Of a DNA stretch of 64,000 nt, positions 37,990 through 48,696 are shown piece by piece. The DNA is from Paenibacillus sp. sptzw28 (GTDB taxonomy: Bacteria > Bacillota > Bacilli > Paenibacillales > Paenibacillaceae). Location: contig NZ_CP080545.1 of assembly GCF_019550795.1 (NCBI RefSeq), positions 3,878,001 through 3,942,000 on the forward strand. The letters run 5' to 3'. Each line of letters begins with the position of its first letter. Positions within the stretch are counted from its first letter, which is position 1. The notes below the pieces were generated by a model. It was not told the origin of the DNA and did not search any database. It was given only the letters and a program-made list of their open reading frames with translations. The translations under genes were made by a program, and so were the position numbers.

Positions 37990-38043
37990 CGCGGTTCCTC
38001 CTAAAAGTTTCTGCTGAAAATCAATGACTCCACTATAACAAAA

Positions 38044-39039
38044 TTACTGTGCCGCCTCAACTAAAGAGATTCGCTTGGATGAGAGCGTTTCGCTCACCGT
38101 GCCAAGCGAAAGGCCTTTTTGCTTGATCGCGGCGATCATTCCCGGCAGCGCCTCACTTGAAGAATCGGTCGGGTGCATCAATATAAGCGAGCCCGGCTCC
38201 ACACGCGTTCTTATTTTTCGTACAATCGACGCTGCCTGAGGGTGCTGCCAATCGACGGTATCAAGTGTCCATAGAACTGTTTTCAACCCCTGCTCCGCCG
38301 CCACCTCTATTGTTGTCTTATTAAAATCTCCGGAGGGAGGAGCAAACCACTTATTGGATACCCCCAGCGTTGACTTAAGAAGCGCTTCTGTCTTGGCGAT
38401 TTGATTGTAAGCCGACTGGCGGTCTAGCTTGCTCATATCGGGGTGGGAGTAAGCGTGGTTCGATAACTCGTGGCCGAAAGACTGGATGAGCCGAGCCGCA
38501 TCCGTATTTTTTTTCAGCCATGATCCGTCGAGGAAAAAGGTCGCCTTTACGTTCTCCTTCTCCAGTGTTTTCAACATGGACTCCAAATACTCATTGCCCC
38601 AAGCGACGTTAATCATCAGCGCGACCATCGGCTTATTCGGGTTTCCTTTATAAATCGGCTCCGGTCCGAGCTCGTCGAGGCCGATCGTCGGCGGCACTTC
38701 CCTATAGACATAACGAATCGGCGCATGCTCAGGTGCATCCCGCATCAGCCGGTACGTCTGCTCCACATCGATTTCCAAACCATTATAACCCGGAATTGCT
38801 TTCCATATGCGATCCATCCTCGCATCGATGGGTGCGATTCTTCGTTTCACAGCTTCCTTTTCGATCGTTTCCCGTAATGAGCGGCTAAAATTGTCCGCAG
38901 CGATATTCAAACGGTACGTCGCGGAGGCCTGCCCCTGTTTTATCGCATCCACGTAGGAAGACAAAGGGCCGTTAAGCTTTACGAATAGAAGAAGTGCACA
39001 CATAATAGCCGCAAGTACGATCGCCATTTTCAGTTTCAC
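38044..39039 (-). CDS. ylxY: YlxY-type polysaccharide deacetylase-like sporulation protein
   Basis: A 331-aa NodB-fold protein with an N-terminal membrane segment (about 5-23) and a deacetylase domain at about 135-325. The zinc pair in HAYSHPD is kept. The first motif, FDISWGDE in PdaB-type enzymes, reads INVAWGNE here (about 143-150), so the catalytic and metal-binding acids are replaced by Asn. This argues for a non-catalytic protein, as may hold for the whole YlxY group. Start GTG after GGGGAG. Located between pnp and mlpA as in B. subtilis. Confidence 0.88.
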   Translation of the reverse strand: MKLKMAIVLAAIMCALLLFVKLNGPLSSYVDAIKQGQASATYRLNIAADNFSRSLRETIEKEAVKRRIAPIDARMDRIWKAIPGYNGLEIDVEQTYRLMRDAPEHAPIRYVYREVPPTIGLDELGPEPIYKGNPNKPMVALMINVAWGNEYLESMLKTLEKENVKATFFLDGSWLKKNTDAARLIQSFGHELSNHAYSHPDMSKLDRQSAYNQIAKTEALLKSTLGVSNKWFAPPSGDFNKTTIEVAAEQGLKTVLWTLDTVDWQHPQAASIVRKIRTRVEPGSLILMHPTDSSSEALPGMIAAIKQKGLSLGTVSETLSSKRISLVEAAQ

Positions 39040-39130
39040 CTATATCTCCCCACCCTTCTTCTTCATCCTATTATGGCTCGGCCGACATTATGAGAAGGAA
39101 CGAAGCGGGAAGACTTGTGTTTTATGGCAA

Positions 39131-39163
39131 AATAAAAAGAGACAGATGAAATCTGGCTCTTTC
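39131..39163 (-). terminator. Rho-independent terminator after pnp
   Basis: Minus-strand AAAGAGcCAGAT/ATCTGtCTCTTT hairpin with a 3-nt loop, followed by TTATTTT. Confidence 0.87.
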
Positions 39164-39197
39164 CGAGGTACATATGGTGTGAAATTCGCTAATCCGT

Positions 39198-41300
39198 CTA
39201 GGGTTGTGAAGGCACTTCCGGCGTTAGCACCGCTTTACGGGACAAATTAATGCGCCCTTGCTGGTCAATTTCCGTCACTTTAACGGTAATTTGATCACCG
39301 ATTTTGACAACGTCTTCCACTTTTGCGACTCGTTCGGTTGAAATCTGCGAAATGTGAACAAGTCCGTCTTTGCCAGGCAGAATCTCCACGAAGCAGCCAA
39401 ATTTCTCGATCCGTTTGACTGTTCCTAAATACACTTCCCCGACTACAACCTCACGAACGATGCCCTCGATAATTTGCTTGGCGCGCTCGTTGGCTTCTGC
39501 GTTGGAAGATGCGATAAAGACGGTGCCATCCTGCTCGATATCAATTTTTACGCCGGTTTCATCAATGATTTTATTGATGATTTTACCGCCGGAGCCAATA
39601 ACATCACGGATTTTATCCGGATGGATGCGCATAATGACGATTTTCGGAGCATATGGAGACAAGTCCTTACGCGGCTGCTGCATGACTTCAAGCATTTTGC
39701 CAAGAATATGCATGCGTCCTTCTCGGGCTTGTTCAAGCGCCTCAGCCAAAATCGCGCGATCGATTCCATCGATTTTGATATCCATCTGAATCGCCGTTAC
39801 ACCTGCAGCCGTTCCCGCGACTTTGAAGTCCATATCGCCGAGATGGTCTTCCATCCCCTGGATATCCGACAAAATGGAAAAATGCTCGCCGTCTTTAATC
39901 AGTCCCATGGCTATGCCTGCAACCGGGGCTTTAATTGGTACGCCAGCATCCATCATAGCCAGCGAACTGGCGCAGATACTTGCCTGGCTTGTCGATCCGT
40001 TCGATTCCAGCACCTCGGAAACGAGACGAATGGTATATGGGAAATCCGTCTCGGAAGGAATAACCTTGGATAGTGCCCGTTCGCCAAGTGCACCATGTCC
40101 GATTTCACGGCGGCCTGGAGGACGAAGCGGTCTAGCTTCACCGACGCTGAACGGCGGGAAGTTGTAATGATGCATAAACCGTTTCGTTTCGGCTAAATCG
40201 ATACCGTCGAGTATTTGTACATCACCAAGCGCCCCAAGGGTACAAATGCTGAGCGCTTGCGTCTGGCCGCGCGTGAACAAACCGGAACCATGCGTTCTTG
40301 GAAGCAGCGCAACATCGCACTCGATGGGACGGATTTCACCGAGTCCCCTACCATCCGGACGCACTTTGTCATGTGTGATTAAGCGCCGCACTTCTTCCTT
40401 GACGATGTCGTAAAGCACTTCCTTCACATCGCCGAGCAGCTCCGGTTTATCCGCATATTCTACTTCAAAATGAGCGACTGTCTCCGCATTGATATCATCA
40501 ATGGCTTCCTGACGTGCATGCTTCTCGGGAACGCGAACCGCTTCCACTAGCCTGTCCGCCGCATAGGCGCGAACCGCTGCGCTTACTTGCCCGTCCGGCG
40601 CTTTAAGCTTCACTTCCATTTTCGGCTTTCCTGCGAGTCCATGAAGCTCTTCAATCGTTGCGACGATCTTTTTAATTTCGTCGTGGCCGAACATGATTGC
40701 TTCCAGTACAACCGCTTCCGGCACTTCGTTCGCTTCCGCTTCCACCATCATTATGGCATCTTTCGTTCCGGAAACAACGACGTACACATCGCTTTTGCCT
40801 TCTTGCTCAACCGTAGGATTAATGACAAATTGACCGTCAATCCGGCCGACAACGACACCGCCGATCGGTCCGTTAAACGGGATGTCGGAAATCGTTAGCG
40901 CTGCGGACGTTCCGATCATCGCTGCAATTTCAGGCGTGCAATTCTGGTCCACACTCATTACGATATTCGCAATTTGCACCTCATTACGGAATCCCTCCGG
41001 AAACAAAGGACGAATCGGACGGTCAGTCAGACGACTGGACAGAATCGCTTTCTCGCTGGGACGTCCTTCACGTTTAATAAAGCCCCCGGGGATCTTCCCA
41101 ACCGCATACAGCCTCTCTTCGTAGTTGACCGTTAGCGGGAAGAAATCCAGATTCTTCGGTTCGTTCGATGCCACGACCGTACAGAGTATTACCGTTTCGC
41201 CATACTTAACGGTAACGGCGGCGTTAGCTTGCTTCGCCAGACGACCCGTTTCAAGCACAAGCGGGCGACCGCCGAGCGTCATTTCAACACGTTGTAGCAT
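39198..41300 (-). CDS. pnp: Polynucleotide phosphorylase
   Basis: A 700-aa 3'-5' phosphorolytic RNase. Two RNase PH domains (about 1-230 and 310-545) are joined by a helical linker. A KH domain ([20 protein letters not shown]) is at about 555-620, and an S1 domain ([24 protein letters not shown]) at about 622-690. The ATG at 41300 has AGGAGG six nt upstream. It is separated from rpsO by two terminator-like hairpins, but no promoter was chosen. Confidence 0.97.
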   Translation of the reverse strand: MLQRVEMTLGGRPLVLETGRLAKQANAAVTVKYGETVILCTVVASNEPKNLDFFPLTVNYEERLYAVGKIPGGFIKREGRPSEKAILSSRLTDRPIRPLFPEGFRNEVQIANIVMSVDQNCTPEIAAMIGTSAALTISDIPFNGPIGGVVVGRIDGQFVINPTVEQEGKSDVYVVVSGTKDAIMMVEAEANEVPEAVVLEAIMFGHDEIKKIVATIEELHGLAGKPKMEVKLKAPDGQVSAAVRAYAADRLVEAVRVPEKHARQEAIDDINAETVAHFEVEYADKPELLGDVKEVLYDIVKEEVRRLITHDKVRPDGRGLGEIRPIECDVALLPRTHGSGLFTRGQTQALSICTLGALGDVQILDGIDLAETKRFMHHYNFPPFSVGEARPLRPPGRREIGHGALGERALSKVIPSETDFPYTIRLVSEVLESNGSTSQASICASSLAMMDAGVPIKAPVAGIAMGLIKDGEHFSILSDIQGMEDHLGDMDFKVAGTAAGVTAIQMDIKIDGIDRAILAEALEQAREGRMHILGKMLEVMQQPRKDLSPYAPKIVIMRIHPDKIRDVIGSGGKIINKIIDETGVKIDIEQDGTVFIASSNAEANERAKQIIEGIVREVVVGEVYLGTVKRIEKFGCFVEILPGKDGLVHISQISTERVAKVEDVVKIGDQITVKVTEIDQQGRINLSRKAVLTPEVPSQP

Positions 41301-41403
41301 TAAATCCCTCCTGATTGCAACCGGGCACATCTAACGTCCCTGGTTGTCCTATTTTAGTTTTTCCATTCGACAACTTTCATGCCATTTCCTGCTGGGAAAG
41401 AAG

Positions 41404-41428
41404 ATAAAAGAAAAGCTCCTATTGGAGC
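41404..41428 (-). terminator. Second terminator downstream of rpsO
   Basis: Minus-strand GCTCC-aata-GGAGC followed by TTTTCTTTT, a compact classical hairpin. Confidence 0.8.
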
Positions 41429-41482
41429 GTCTCAAGGTAGTTTTCCTTATTTCTTGAATCTATAGTCGGCGTTACATTTACA

Positions 41483-41543
41483 AAAAGCAACCCGGCTCAG
41501 CCAAATCCGCTAATACGGTCGGCTGGACAACCAGGTTGCTTTT
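41483..41543 (-). terminator. First terminator downstream of rpsO
   Basis: Outer stem AAAAGCAACC/GGTTGCTTTT with an inner CAGCC/GGCTG pair. It starts just past the rpsO stop. Confidence 0.8.
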
Positions 41544-41556
41544 ATCCCCGCATCTC

Positions 41557-41826
41557 TTATCGGCGAAGGCCGAGTTTTTCGATCAATGCGCTGTAACGTC
41601 TAACGTCTTTATTTTTCAGGTAAGCCAACAGCTTACGACGTTGACCGACCATTTTGAGCAGACCGCGACGGGAGTGGTGGTCTTTCTTGTGCACCCGAAG
41701 ATGATCAGTCAAATTGACGATATTTTGCGTCAGGATAGCGATTTGAACTTCCGGAGAACCGGTGTCGTTCGCGTGGGTCTTGTGTTCGTCGATCAATTGA
41801 TTCTTACGCTCTTGAGTAAGTGCCAT
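41557..41826 (-). CDS. rpsO: 30S ribosomal protein S15
   Basis: The full-length 89-aa S15 protein, which binds the central domain of 16S rRNA. Contains [12 protein letters not shown] and [33 protein letters not shown] lies upstream of the ATG. A promoter at 41952..41980 gives a leader of about 120 nt, long enough for S15 feedback control as known in other bacteria, but the structure was not verified here. Confidence 0.98.
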   Translation of the reverse strand: MALTQERKNQLIDEHKTHANDTGSPEVQIAILTQNIVNLTDHLRVHKKDHHSRRGLLKMVGQRRKLLAYLKNKDVRRYSALIEKLGLRR

Positions 41827-41951
41827 CCTTGTTCACCTCCTTTATCATAATCGCCATTAGCCTCGCCGCCGCCGGTGAGATCGAGCAGGCCAAGCCAAGG
41901 TTCGTCTGCGAGTGAAGAGCATAACAGCTGTATCACTACGCAACGACTAAG

Positions 41952-41980
41952 AGTATATCACATTGTGCTATAAGAAGTAA
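41952..41980 (-). promoter_or_regulatory. SigA promoter of rpsO
   Basis: Minus-strand TTACTT (41975-41980) and TATACT (41952-41957) with an exact 17-nt spacer, between the ribF stop and rpsO. Confidence 0.65.
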
Positions 41981-41989
41981 ATGGAATGA

Positions 41990-42940
41990 TTATTTGAAAG
42001 CTGATAGGATACTTCGCGCCAGATCGGCATCCGAACGGATTTGTCCGATCAGCTCATCAAGAGAATTGAATTTCTTCTCGGCGCGTATATATGAGATGAA
42101 CCGGATGATCACTGGTTTACCATACAGATCACCGTTGTAATCCAACAGGTGGGCTTCGAGAACCGGCTTCGGAAGCTGTTCATGGAATGTCGGCTTAACG
42201 CCGATATTGAGCACTCCGGGAATTCGCTCCCCATCAACGTCAGCCATTATGGCATATACGCCTTGACGCGGAATGACGTATGCCGATTCCGGTTCAAGGT
42301 TCGCCGTCGGAAATCCGAGCGTTTTCCCCCGTCCTTCTCCGTGAACAACCGTTCCCCGCACCTGGTAGGGTGTGCCAAGAAGCTGTTCTGCCGCTTCCGG
42401 CCTGCCTTCGGCAAGCGCTTCCCGGACATTCGTACTGCTGACCTTGCTTCCGTTAAGCATAAGCGGTTCAACCACTTCAACCTCGACGTCCGGTGCCCCG
42501 AGCATCTTCAGCGTATCGGGTTTTCCCGCTCCGCGCGCCCCGAATGTGAAATCAAAGCCGACAATGGCTTTCTTCACCTGAAGAGGCCGCAGTACAAGCT
42601 GAACGAATTCACCGGGAGTGACGACCGAGAAATTCAGATCGAATTTCACGATGTACACGATATCGACGCCAAGACCGCGGAAGCGTTCCACCTTTTCCCG
42701 TAGGGGCGTCAAGCAGGACAGGTACTGCTGCCCTTGGCCCAGCACTTCCTTCGGGTGCGGATCAAAGGTCATCACAGCCGATTGGATGCCCGCGGAGCCC
42801 GCTGCTTCAACCGACCGGCGAATGACGTTTTGATGGCCTTTATGCACGCCATCGAAATGACCGATAGCCAGCGTCTTCGGCTGCGCCGAGCGAGCGGCGT
42901 CGGATAAGAGAACCGGATATTGCAAAGAAATAATTTCCAC
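41990..42940 (-). CDS. ribF: Bifunctional riboflavin kinase / FAD synthetase
   Basis: About 316 aa. The N-terminal nucleotidyltransferase domain has AIGHFDGVHKGHQ (about 25-38); the C-terminal flavokinase domain has GEGRGKTLGFPTANL (about 200-214). It makes FMN and then FAD from riboflavin. In B. subtilis the gene is called ribC. Start: two in-frame GTGs are possible; that at 42940 has GCAGG ten nt upstream, while the one at 42949 abuts it. Last gene of the rimP-to-ribF run. Confidence 0.94.
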   Translation of the reverse strand: MEIISLQYPVLLSDAARSAQPKTLAIGHFDGVHKGHQNVIRRSVEAAGSAGIQSAVMTFDPHPKEVLGQGQQYLSCLTPLREKVERFRGLGVDIVYIVKFDLNFSVVTPGEFVQLVLRPLQVKKAIVGFDFTFGARGAGKPDTLKMLGAPDVEVEVVEPLMLNGSKVSSTNVREALAEGRPEAAEQLLGTPYQVRGTVVHGEGRGKTLGFPTANLEPESAYVIPRQGVYAIMADVDGERIPGVLNIGVKPTFHEQLPKPVLEAHLLDYNGDLYGKPVIIRFISYIRAEKKFNSLDELIGQIRSDADLARSILSAFK

Positions 42941-42965
42941 TGCAGTCACACCTGCTTTATGAGCT

Positions 42966-43892
42966 TCACTTATTTTCAGTAGGCGTAAATACTTTGACCG
43001 CCTTTAGCATACCTGTGTCCGCGTCAACCTGGAACAAGCCGAGGAACATGCCGTTCTCTTCATAGAGACGAATGAGAGCATGCAATTCGAAAGGCTGCAA
43101 ATGTTGAACGTTGTCCAAAGGAATTTGCTTGCCTTGAAAAGCATGCAGAGCCATCCGGGCGTCGACCGCCGCTCGCGGAAGATGGTCGAGCGCAGCGTCG
43201 GCCGGCAGCAGCTTCGCCTCTAGTTCTCCTGAAGCTTGCAGCGTTTCGATCTCGTCAAGCGTCAGGCAGTGCTGCCTGGTAAATCCGCCGGACATCGTCC
43301 GCGTCAGCTCGGCCATCACCGCCGGCACTCCAAGCGCTTTGCCTATATCCACGCACAATGTGCGAATATAGGTCCCCTTGGAGCACTTGACGGAAAAACG
43401 TATTCTCGGATGGGGAATATCGAGTTCCATACCGAGCAGTTCGAGTTCATATATGGTAACAGGCCTTGCCTGCCGCTCTATAACGCGCCCCTCCCGGGCA
43501 AGCTCATACAGCCGCTTGCCTGATACCCGGACTGCGGAATACATTGGCGGAACCTGCTCGATTTCACCGACGAATGAAGCGAGCGCCCGGCGGATTTCCG
43601 TCTCTTGGATTGTAACGGAATCCACCTGCGATAATATGGTTCCGGTCAGATCCTCAGTATCCGTGCTAAGTCCGAGCTGAAGTACCGCTTCATACGCCTT
43701 CGGTCTCTCCTGTACGTATTCAACCACACGAGTGGCGCGCCCGATACATATCGGCAGAACTCCCGTTACTTGCGGGTCGAGCGTGCCTGCATGTCCGATC
43801 CGTTTAATGCGAAGCAGCCGCCTTACCTTCGCCACGACATCATGGGAAGTCCAGCCTGCAGGCTTCCAAACCGCCAATATGCCTTCCATCAT
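42966..43892 (-). CDS. truB: tRNA pseudouridine(55) synthase TruB
   Basis: A 308-aa enzyme that makes pseudouridine 55 in the T-loop of tRNAs. The catalytic Asp is D39 in GHAGTLDPQVTGVL, and KPAGWTSHDVV is near the start. A PUA-like tail ends the protein. Its start overlaps the nrnA stop (ATGATG context), so they are coupled. Confidence 0.96.
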   Translation of the reverse strand: MMEGILAVWKPAGWTSHDVVAKVRRLLRIKRIGHAGTLDPQVTGVLPICIGRATRVVEYVQERPKAYEAVLQLGLSTDTEDLTGTILSQVDSVTIQETEIRRALASFVGEIEQVPPMYSAVRVSGKRLYELAREGRVIERQARPVTIYELELLGMELDIPHPRIRFSVKCSKGTYIRTLCVDIGKALGVPAVMAELTRTMSGGFTRQHCLTLDEIETLQASGELEAKLLPADAALDHLPRAAVDARMALHAFQGKQIPLDNVQHLQPFELHALIRLYEENGMFLGLFQVDADTGMLKAVKVFTPTENK

Positions 43893-44899
43893 CGGTCCAG
43901 CGCCTCTCTTACCGCTTGCACAAGAATCGTAATTGCATCCGGTATCGGCCCGTCAAGTCTGCAGCCGGCTGCTCTAACGTGGCCGCCTCCGCCGAACGAT
44001 TGGGCGATAGCCGCAACATCCGCTTTTCCCGACGAGCGCATGCTCACTTTTACTTCGCCGTGTTCGGTTTCTTTAAATAAAATGCCGACCTCCACGCCTT
44101 CCACATTGCGCGCGTAGTTGACAAGACCTTCCAGGTCGTCGCCGACTGCACCTGTCTCCGCCATATCCGGGTAGGTTACAAAAAGCCATGCTATCCGATT
44201 ATCGTCGGAGAAAGTCAACCGGCTCAAACCGCGCTGCAGCAAGAGCAATTGAGATTTCGTCATACGTTCGAGCAAATGATCGGCGATCCAATGGCCCCGA
44301 ACACCCTTGGACAGCATAAGGGAAGCGATCTGCATTATGGATGGACTCGTATTCGAGTAACGGAATCCTCCCGTATCGGTCAACAGCCCGGTATATATCG
44401 CAGTAGCTGCTTCAATATCCGGGGAAATGCCGGAGTGCGAGATTAAATCATATAAGATTTCGACCGTTGCGGCAGCGTCCTCCTTAATCAGGTTAACCGC
44501 GCCAAAAGAATCGTTCGTAGGATGATGGTCGATATTCAACAGTTTCGCTTCCTCCGAGAAAACACCGGCTACGAGGCCGATCCGCCGAAAATCGGCGCAA
44601 TCGACCGCGATTATCCGGTCAAACTTCTCGGCAACGGGCTGCTTGATGAAGTTGATGATAGTGTCGGCGTCTTCTAAAAAATTCAGCCTGACCGGCACTG
44701 CCCCCTCATTGATCATCACCGCCTGCTTGCCTAGCCGGCGAAGCAGCCAGCCGATAACCAGGGTCGAGCTGATTGCATCGCCGTCCGGCTGTACATGCGA
44801 AACGACGAGAAAGCGGTCGCCGTCGCCAATGAATGAGAGCGCCTCATCAAGCTGCTTACGGTAAGCAGCAGAGAATGCCGTCTCCTGCCCGACCGTCAT
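43889..44899 (-). CDS. nrnA: Bifunctional oligoribonuclease / pAp phosphatase NrnA
   Basis: A 336-aa DHH/DHHA1 phosphoesterase that degrades nanoRNAs and dephosphorylates pAp. The motifs [28 protein letters not shown] and the C-terminal [13 protein letters not shown] are clear. It overlaps rbfA by 4 nt and truB by 4 nt. Confidence 0.95.
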   Translation of the reverse strand: MTVGQETAFSAAYRKQLDEALSFIGDGDRFLVVSHVQPDGDAISSTLVIGWLLRRLGKQAVMINEGAVPVRLNFLEDADTIINFIKQPVAEKFDRIIAVDCADFRRIGLVAGVFSEEAKLLNIDHHPTNDSFGAVNLIKEDAAATVEILYDLISHSGISPDIEAATAIYTGLLTDTGGFRYSNTSPSIMQIASLMLSKGVRGHWIADHLLERMTKSQLLLLQRGLSRLTFSDDNRIAWLFVTYPDMAETGAVGDDLEGLVNYARNVEGVEVGILFKETEHGEVKVSMRSSGKADVAAIAQSFGGGGHVRAAGCRLDGPIPDAITILVQAVREALDR

Positions 44900-45252
44900 T
44901 GGCCACCATTGCCGCGGTTGATCTGATCAAGAAGCGATTCGATTCGGCTTCCGTATTCAATGCTGCTGTCGAATTTGAACAGAAGCTCCGGCGTATGGCG
45001 CAGTCGAATCCTTTTACCAAGCTCGGAGCGGAGAAACCCGGTGCCTCGGGCTAAGGCTTTCAACGTTTCTTCCTTCTGTTCATCGCTGCCAAGAACGCTT
45101 AAGAACACTCGCGCTTGCGACAGGTCGCTGGTTACTTCAACACCGGTGACGGTGATGAAGCCGATCCGCGGATCTTTCAGCTCGGTTTGAATAATTTGGC
45201 TAAGCTCTTTCTTAAGCTGTTCGCCGACACGTCCTACGCGAACCTTCGCCAT
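44896..45252 (-). CDS. rbfA: 30S ribosome-binding factor A
   Basis: A 118-aa KH-fold 30S maturation factor. [29 protein letters not shown] and [17 protein letters not shown] are typical. It starts 8 nt after infB. The small ylxP gene found between infB and rbfA in B. subtilis is absent here. Confidence 0.96.
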   Translation of the reverse strand: MAKVRVGRVGEQLKKELSQIIQTELKDPRIGFITVTGVEVTSDLSQARVFLSVLGSDEQKEETLKALARGTGFLRSELGKRIRLRHTPELLFKFDSSIEYGSRIESLLDQINRGNGGQ

Positions 45253-45259
45253 AGGGCAA

Positions 45260-48013
45260 TCACCTCTCTACTGTTTCCATAACGTAGGCTTCGATCGTGT
45301 CTCCCTCTTTGAGGTCATGGTATTTATCCAGTGTAATACCGCACTCATAACCTTGGGCGACCTCTTTGGCGTCATCCTTGAATCGTTTGAGCGACTCGAT
45401 CTCACCATCGAATATAACGATACCGCCGCGAATCAGGCGCGCCTTGGCGGAGCGGGTGATTTTGCCGGAAGTTACCATACATCCCGCGATCGTACCTACT
45501 TTGCTGACTTTGAAAATGTTGCGGACCTCGGCTTGGCCGATGACGACCTCTTTATAAACCGGATCAAGCATGCCCTTCATCGCGTGCTCGATTTCATCAA
45601 TTACGTTGTAAATGATGCTGTGCTGGCGAATATCCACCTGCTCCTGCTCCGCAGTGGCGATAGCCTGCGGCTCCGGACGAACATTGAAGCCGATGACGAT
45701 CGCGTTGGAGGCGGAAGCCAGATTGATGTCGGACTCGGTGATTGCACCTACGCCGCTGTGAATGATCTTGACGCGTACGCCCTCGATGTCGATTTTACCG
45801 AGCGAGCCCTTAAGGGCTTCCGAAGATCCTTGAACGTCGGCTTTGATAATAACGTTCAAGTCTTTAATTTCGCCTTCTTTGATGTGTTTATACAAATCGT
45901 CGAGCGTAACGCGGGTATGTTCTCCCAGCTCGGATTGGCGCTGCTTGATGGCGCGGCGTTCAGCAATGGCGCGTGCTTTGCGCTCGTCCTCGAACACGAG
46001 GAACGGATCACCGGCCAGCGGCACTTCGGTTAACCCTGTGATTTCCACCGGCGTACTCGGTCCGGCTTCTTTCAGACGCCGGCCTTTGTCGTTCACCATG
46101 GCGCGTACGCGGCCGAAGCAGTTGCCCGCCACAAACGCATCGCCGATTTTGAGTGAACCGTGTTGAACGAGAATACGTGCAACCGGTCCTTTACCTTTGT
46201 CCAGCTCGGCTTCGATAACGGTACCGCGCGCCCGTTTGTTAGGGTTCGCTTTGTAGTCGTTCACTTCGGCAACGAGCAGTATCATTTCGAGCAGATCTTC
46301 AAGTCCTATGCGCTGCTTGGCCGAAACGTTGACGAAGATTGTATCTCCGCCCCATTCTTCCGGAACGAGCTCATAAGGGGTCAGCTCCTGCTTGATTTTA
46401 TCGGGATTCGCATCGGGCTTATCGATTTTATTGACCGCAACGATGATTGGAACTCCCGCTGCTTTCGCGTGGTTGATGGCTTCAACCGTTTGCGGCATGA
46501 CGCCGTCATCGGCTGCGACCACGATAATGGTGATATCGGTTACCTGCGCACCGCGCGCCCGCATGAGCGTGAACGCTTCGTGGCCCGGCGTATCAAGGAA
46601 CGTAATTTTCTTGTGGTTGATCTCGGCCTGATATGCGCCGATATGCTGGGTTATACCGCCCGCTTCGCCGCTCGTAACGCTCGTATGGCGGATAGCGTCA
46701 AGCAGTGTTGTTTTACCGTGATCGACGTGACCCATAATGGTTACGACCGGCGGACGGGTTTCGAGGTTTTCTTCTTCGTCCTTCTCTTCGAATGTCTCGA
46801 AGGCGTCCTCTTCGACCGGAATCTTCACTTCGACTTCAACGCCGTATTCTCCGGCGATAAGCTGCACCGTATCAATATCAACTTCCTGGTTAATTGTCGC
46901 CATTACACCAAGGAAAATAAGCTTCTTGATAACCTCGGATGCGTCTTTATGCAGCAGCTTGGCTAAATCGCCGACCGTCATATTTCCGCGTACGATAATT
47001 TTCTTCGGCGTGTTGTCAATCTTTTCTCTGCGTTCCTGCTGTTGGTTGCCTTTGCCGCGTTGATTCTTCCCGCCGCGGTTATTACCTTTATAATTGCTGA
47101 CTCTCGCATCGTCGAAGCGTTTGCCGCCTGCGTTACCCGGTTTGGTCTTCTTTCCGCCCCGATCGTCAGTTGACCCGGGACGGGATTCAAATGCGCGTCC
47201 TGCCCCTTGCGGAGCGCGGTTTTGCTGTTCCGGACGCGGCGCGCCGGAGCGAAATCCACCCTGACCGCCTTGACTTTGGCCGCCTTGGCCGGGACGCGGT
47301 GCGCCGCCCTGGCCTTGACCTGCAGGACGCTGGCCGCCTTGACCAAACCGTTGCCCGCCTTGGCCGCCGGCGCCTTGACCGCCTGGGCGTTGACCCTGGC
47401 CTTGCTGGCCGCCTTGGCCGAATCGCTGACCGCCCTGACCTTGGCCCGCCGGACGTTGGCCGCCCTGACCTTGACCTGCCGGACGCTGACCGCCTTGACC
47501 TTGACCTGTAGGGCGCTGACCGCCCTGACCTTGGCCTGCCGGACGCTGACCGCCCTGACCTTGGCCTGCCGGACGTTGGCCGCCTTGCTGCGATGCCGGA
47601 CGCTGCTGCTGAGTAATCGTACTTGCTTGTGTATTTGGTTTTGTTGTATTCATATTCCCCTGTTGGTCCTGGTTTGTATTTTTATTCATTGGTGCTGATT
47701 GTCCTTGGGTTGTGCTTTGCTGCGGCTTCCGTTCCAACTGCGGCCCTGCGGGACGGTTTGCCGTTTGTGCCGATGCGGAAACAGTCGCGTTCTCCTGAGC
47801 GCGCTTGGCTGCCGCATTGGATTTAATATCACGGAAAAATCCTTCTACTTTGTTGACCATCTCGTTTTCCATTACACTCATATGATTGTTGACCGGAAGA
47901 TTGAGACGCTTCAATATCGTAATGATTTCTTTGCTGCTCATATTGAGCGATTTTGCGTATTCATAGACTCGCAATTTATCCTTGTTGTCCTTGCTGTCTT
48001 GTGGTTTAGTCAA
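45260..48013 (-). CDS. infB: Translation initiation factor IF-2
   Basis: A 917-aa GTPase that places initiator tRNA on the 30S subunit. IF2_N modules lie at about 15-65 and 338-390. G1 GHVDHGKT is at 428-435, then DTPGHEAF and NKIDKP. Domains II, 3 and IF2-C follow. About 200 residues more than B. subtilis IF-2 come from a Gly/Gln/Arg/Pro-rich stretch at about 141-285. It includes six tandem decapeptides of the type [10 protein letters not shown] (141-200). The start is TTG with GGAGG nine nt upstream, overlapping ylxQ by 8 nt. Confidence 0.97.
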   Translation of the reverse strand: MTKPQDSKDNKDKLRVYEYAKSLNMSSKEIITILKRLNLPVNNHMSVMENEMVNKVEGFFRDIKSNAAAKRAQENATVSASAQTANRPAGPQLERKPQQSTTQGQSAPMNKNTNQDQQGNMNTTKPNTQASTITQQQRPASQQGGQRPAGQGQGGQRPAGQGQGGQRPTGQGQGGQRPAGQGQGGQRPAGQGQGGQRFGQGGQQGQGQRPGGQGAGGQGGQRFGQGGQRPAGQGQGGAPRPGQGGQSQGGQGGFRSGAPRPEQQNRAPQGAGRAFESRPGSTDDRGGKKTKPGNAGGKRFDDARVSNYKGNNRGGKNQRGKGNQQQERREKIDNTPKKIIVRGNMTVGDLAKLLHKDASEVIKKLIFLGVMATINQEVDIDTVQLIAGEYGVEVEVKIPVEEDAFETFEEKDEEENLETRPPVVTIMGHVDHGKTTLLDAIRHTSVTSGEAGGITQHIGAYQAEINHKKITFLDTPGHEAFTLMRARGAQVTDITIIVVAADDGVMPQTVEAINHAKAAGVPIIVAVNKIDKPDANPDKIKQELTPYELVPEEWGGDTIFVNVSAKQRIGLEDLLEMILLVAEVNDYKANPNKRARGTVIEAELDKGKGPVARILVQHGSLKIGDAFVAGNCFGRVRAMVNDKGRRLKEAGPSTPVEITGLTEVPLAGDPFLVFEDERKARAIAERRAIKQRQSELGEHTRVTLDDLYKHIKEGEIKDLNVIIKADVQGSSEALKGSLGKIDIEGVRVKIIHSGVGAITESDINLASASNAIVIGFNVRPEPQAIATAEQEQVDIRQHSIIYNVIDEIEHAMKGMLDPVYKEVVIGQAEVRNIFKVSKVGTIAGCMVTSGKITRSAKARLIRGGIVIFDGEIESLKRFKDDAKEVAQGYECGITLDKYHDLKEGDTIEAYVMETVER
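47414..47593. repeat. 30-bp tandem repeat coding for decapeptides in infB
   Basis: Six consecutive 30-bp units encode [10 protein letters not shown] variants (residues 141-200 of IF-2); further imperfect G/Q/R units continue to about 47224. Adjacent units are nearly identical at the DNA level. Confidence 0.85.
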
Positions 48014-48347
48014 TATACTCCACCTCCGTAGGTTGGGTTAAGCTTTGTGTAATGCTCTTTGAGAATCCTGCGTCGGTAACGGCCATGAGAACCCGCTCCG
48101 ACTTGCCGATCGCCTCTCCAAGCGTGACCCGGTCAAATGCTTCTATCAGCTTCACGCTGTAAGTTCCGCATTTGTCCTGAAATTTCTTTCTTGTATTTTC
48201 CGATGCGTCGCCGGCCATAATGACAAGCAGCGCCTTCCCCTGCCGGACGGCTTTCAGCACAGTCTCATCACCGGTGATGAGCTTCCCCGCGCGCATCGCC
48301 ATTCCGAGTAAGGACAATGCCTTATGCCTCTGCTTCGTCATCATCAT
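48006..48347 (-). CDS. ylxQ: L7Ae-family ribosomal protein YlxQ
   Basis: A 113-aa L7Ae/L30e-family RNA-binding protein, with [21 protein letters not shown] typical of the kink-turn-binding fold. It starts at 48347, with AAGGA eight nt upstream, inside the end of rnpM (26-nt overlap) and overlaps infB by 8 nt. The longer frame to 48473 lies inside rnpM. The role of YlxQ is not established. Confidence 0.92.
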   Translation of the reverse strand: MMMTKQRHKALSLLGMAMRAGKLITGDETVLKAVRQGKALLVIMAGDASENTRKKFQDKCGTYSVKLIEAFDRVTLGEAIGKSERVLMAVTDAGFSKSITQSLTQPTEVEYID

Positions 48348-48645
48348 CAATCCGATCCTTGCCGGCGTTAAACGTATCTTCCACTGCGATAAAATCCTGC
48401 TCAAGCTGATCGTAAATTTCCGCGCCCACCGGTTGTTTAAGCGCGCGATCGAGCGCCTTTGTCTTCTTCGCAAGCTTGAAGCATGCCACCTTACCGCACA
48501 GGTACGCGCCGCGTCCTGCTTTCTTACCCGTCAGATCGATCAGAACCGTTTCATCTGGCGTACGGACAATGCGGATCAGTTCTTTCTTCGGCATCATTTG
48601 TTGGCAAGCGACGCATTTTCGAAGTGGAATTTTTCTTGGTCTCAT
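48322..48645 (-). CDS. rnpM: RNase P modulator RnpM (YlxR)
   Basis: A 107-aa YlxR/DUF448 protein. It has RKCVACQQMMPKKELIRIVR and GRGAYLC. B. subtilis YlxR was shown to bind and modulate RNase P RNA. The acidic tail (DDDDEAEA) overlaps ylxQ. AGGAGGGG precedes the ATG. A partial copy of the ATGCTTACGA motif lies in the gap to nusA. Confidence 0.93.
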   Translation of the reverse strand: MRPRKIPLRKCVACQQMMPKKELIRIVRTPDETVLIDLTGKKAGRGAYLCGKVACFKLAKKTKALDRALKQPVGAEIYDQLEQDFIAVEDTFNAGKDRIDDDDEAEA

Positions 48646-48696
48646 CTAGTTCCCCTCCTGAGGCGTTTTAAGAAAACGCGGCATCGTAAGCATACG

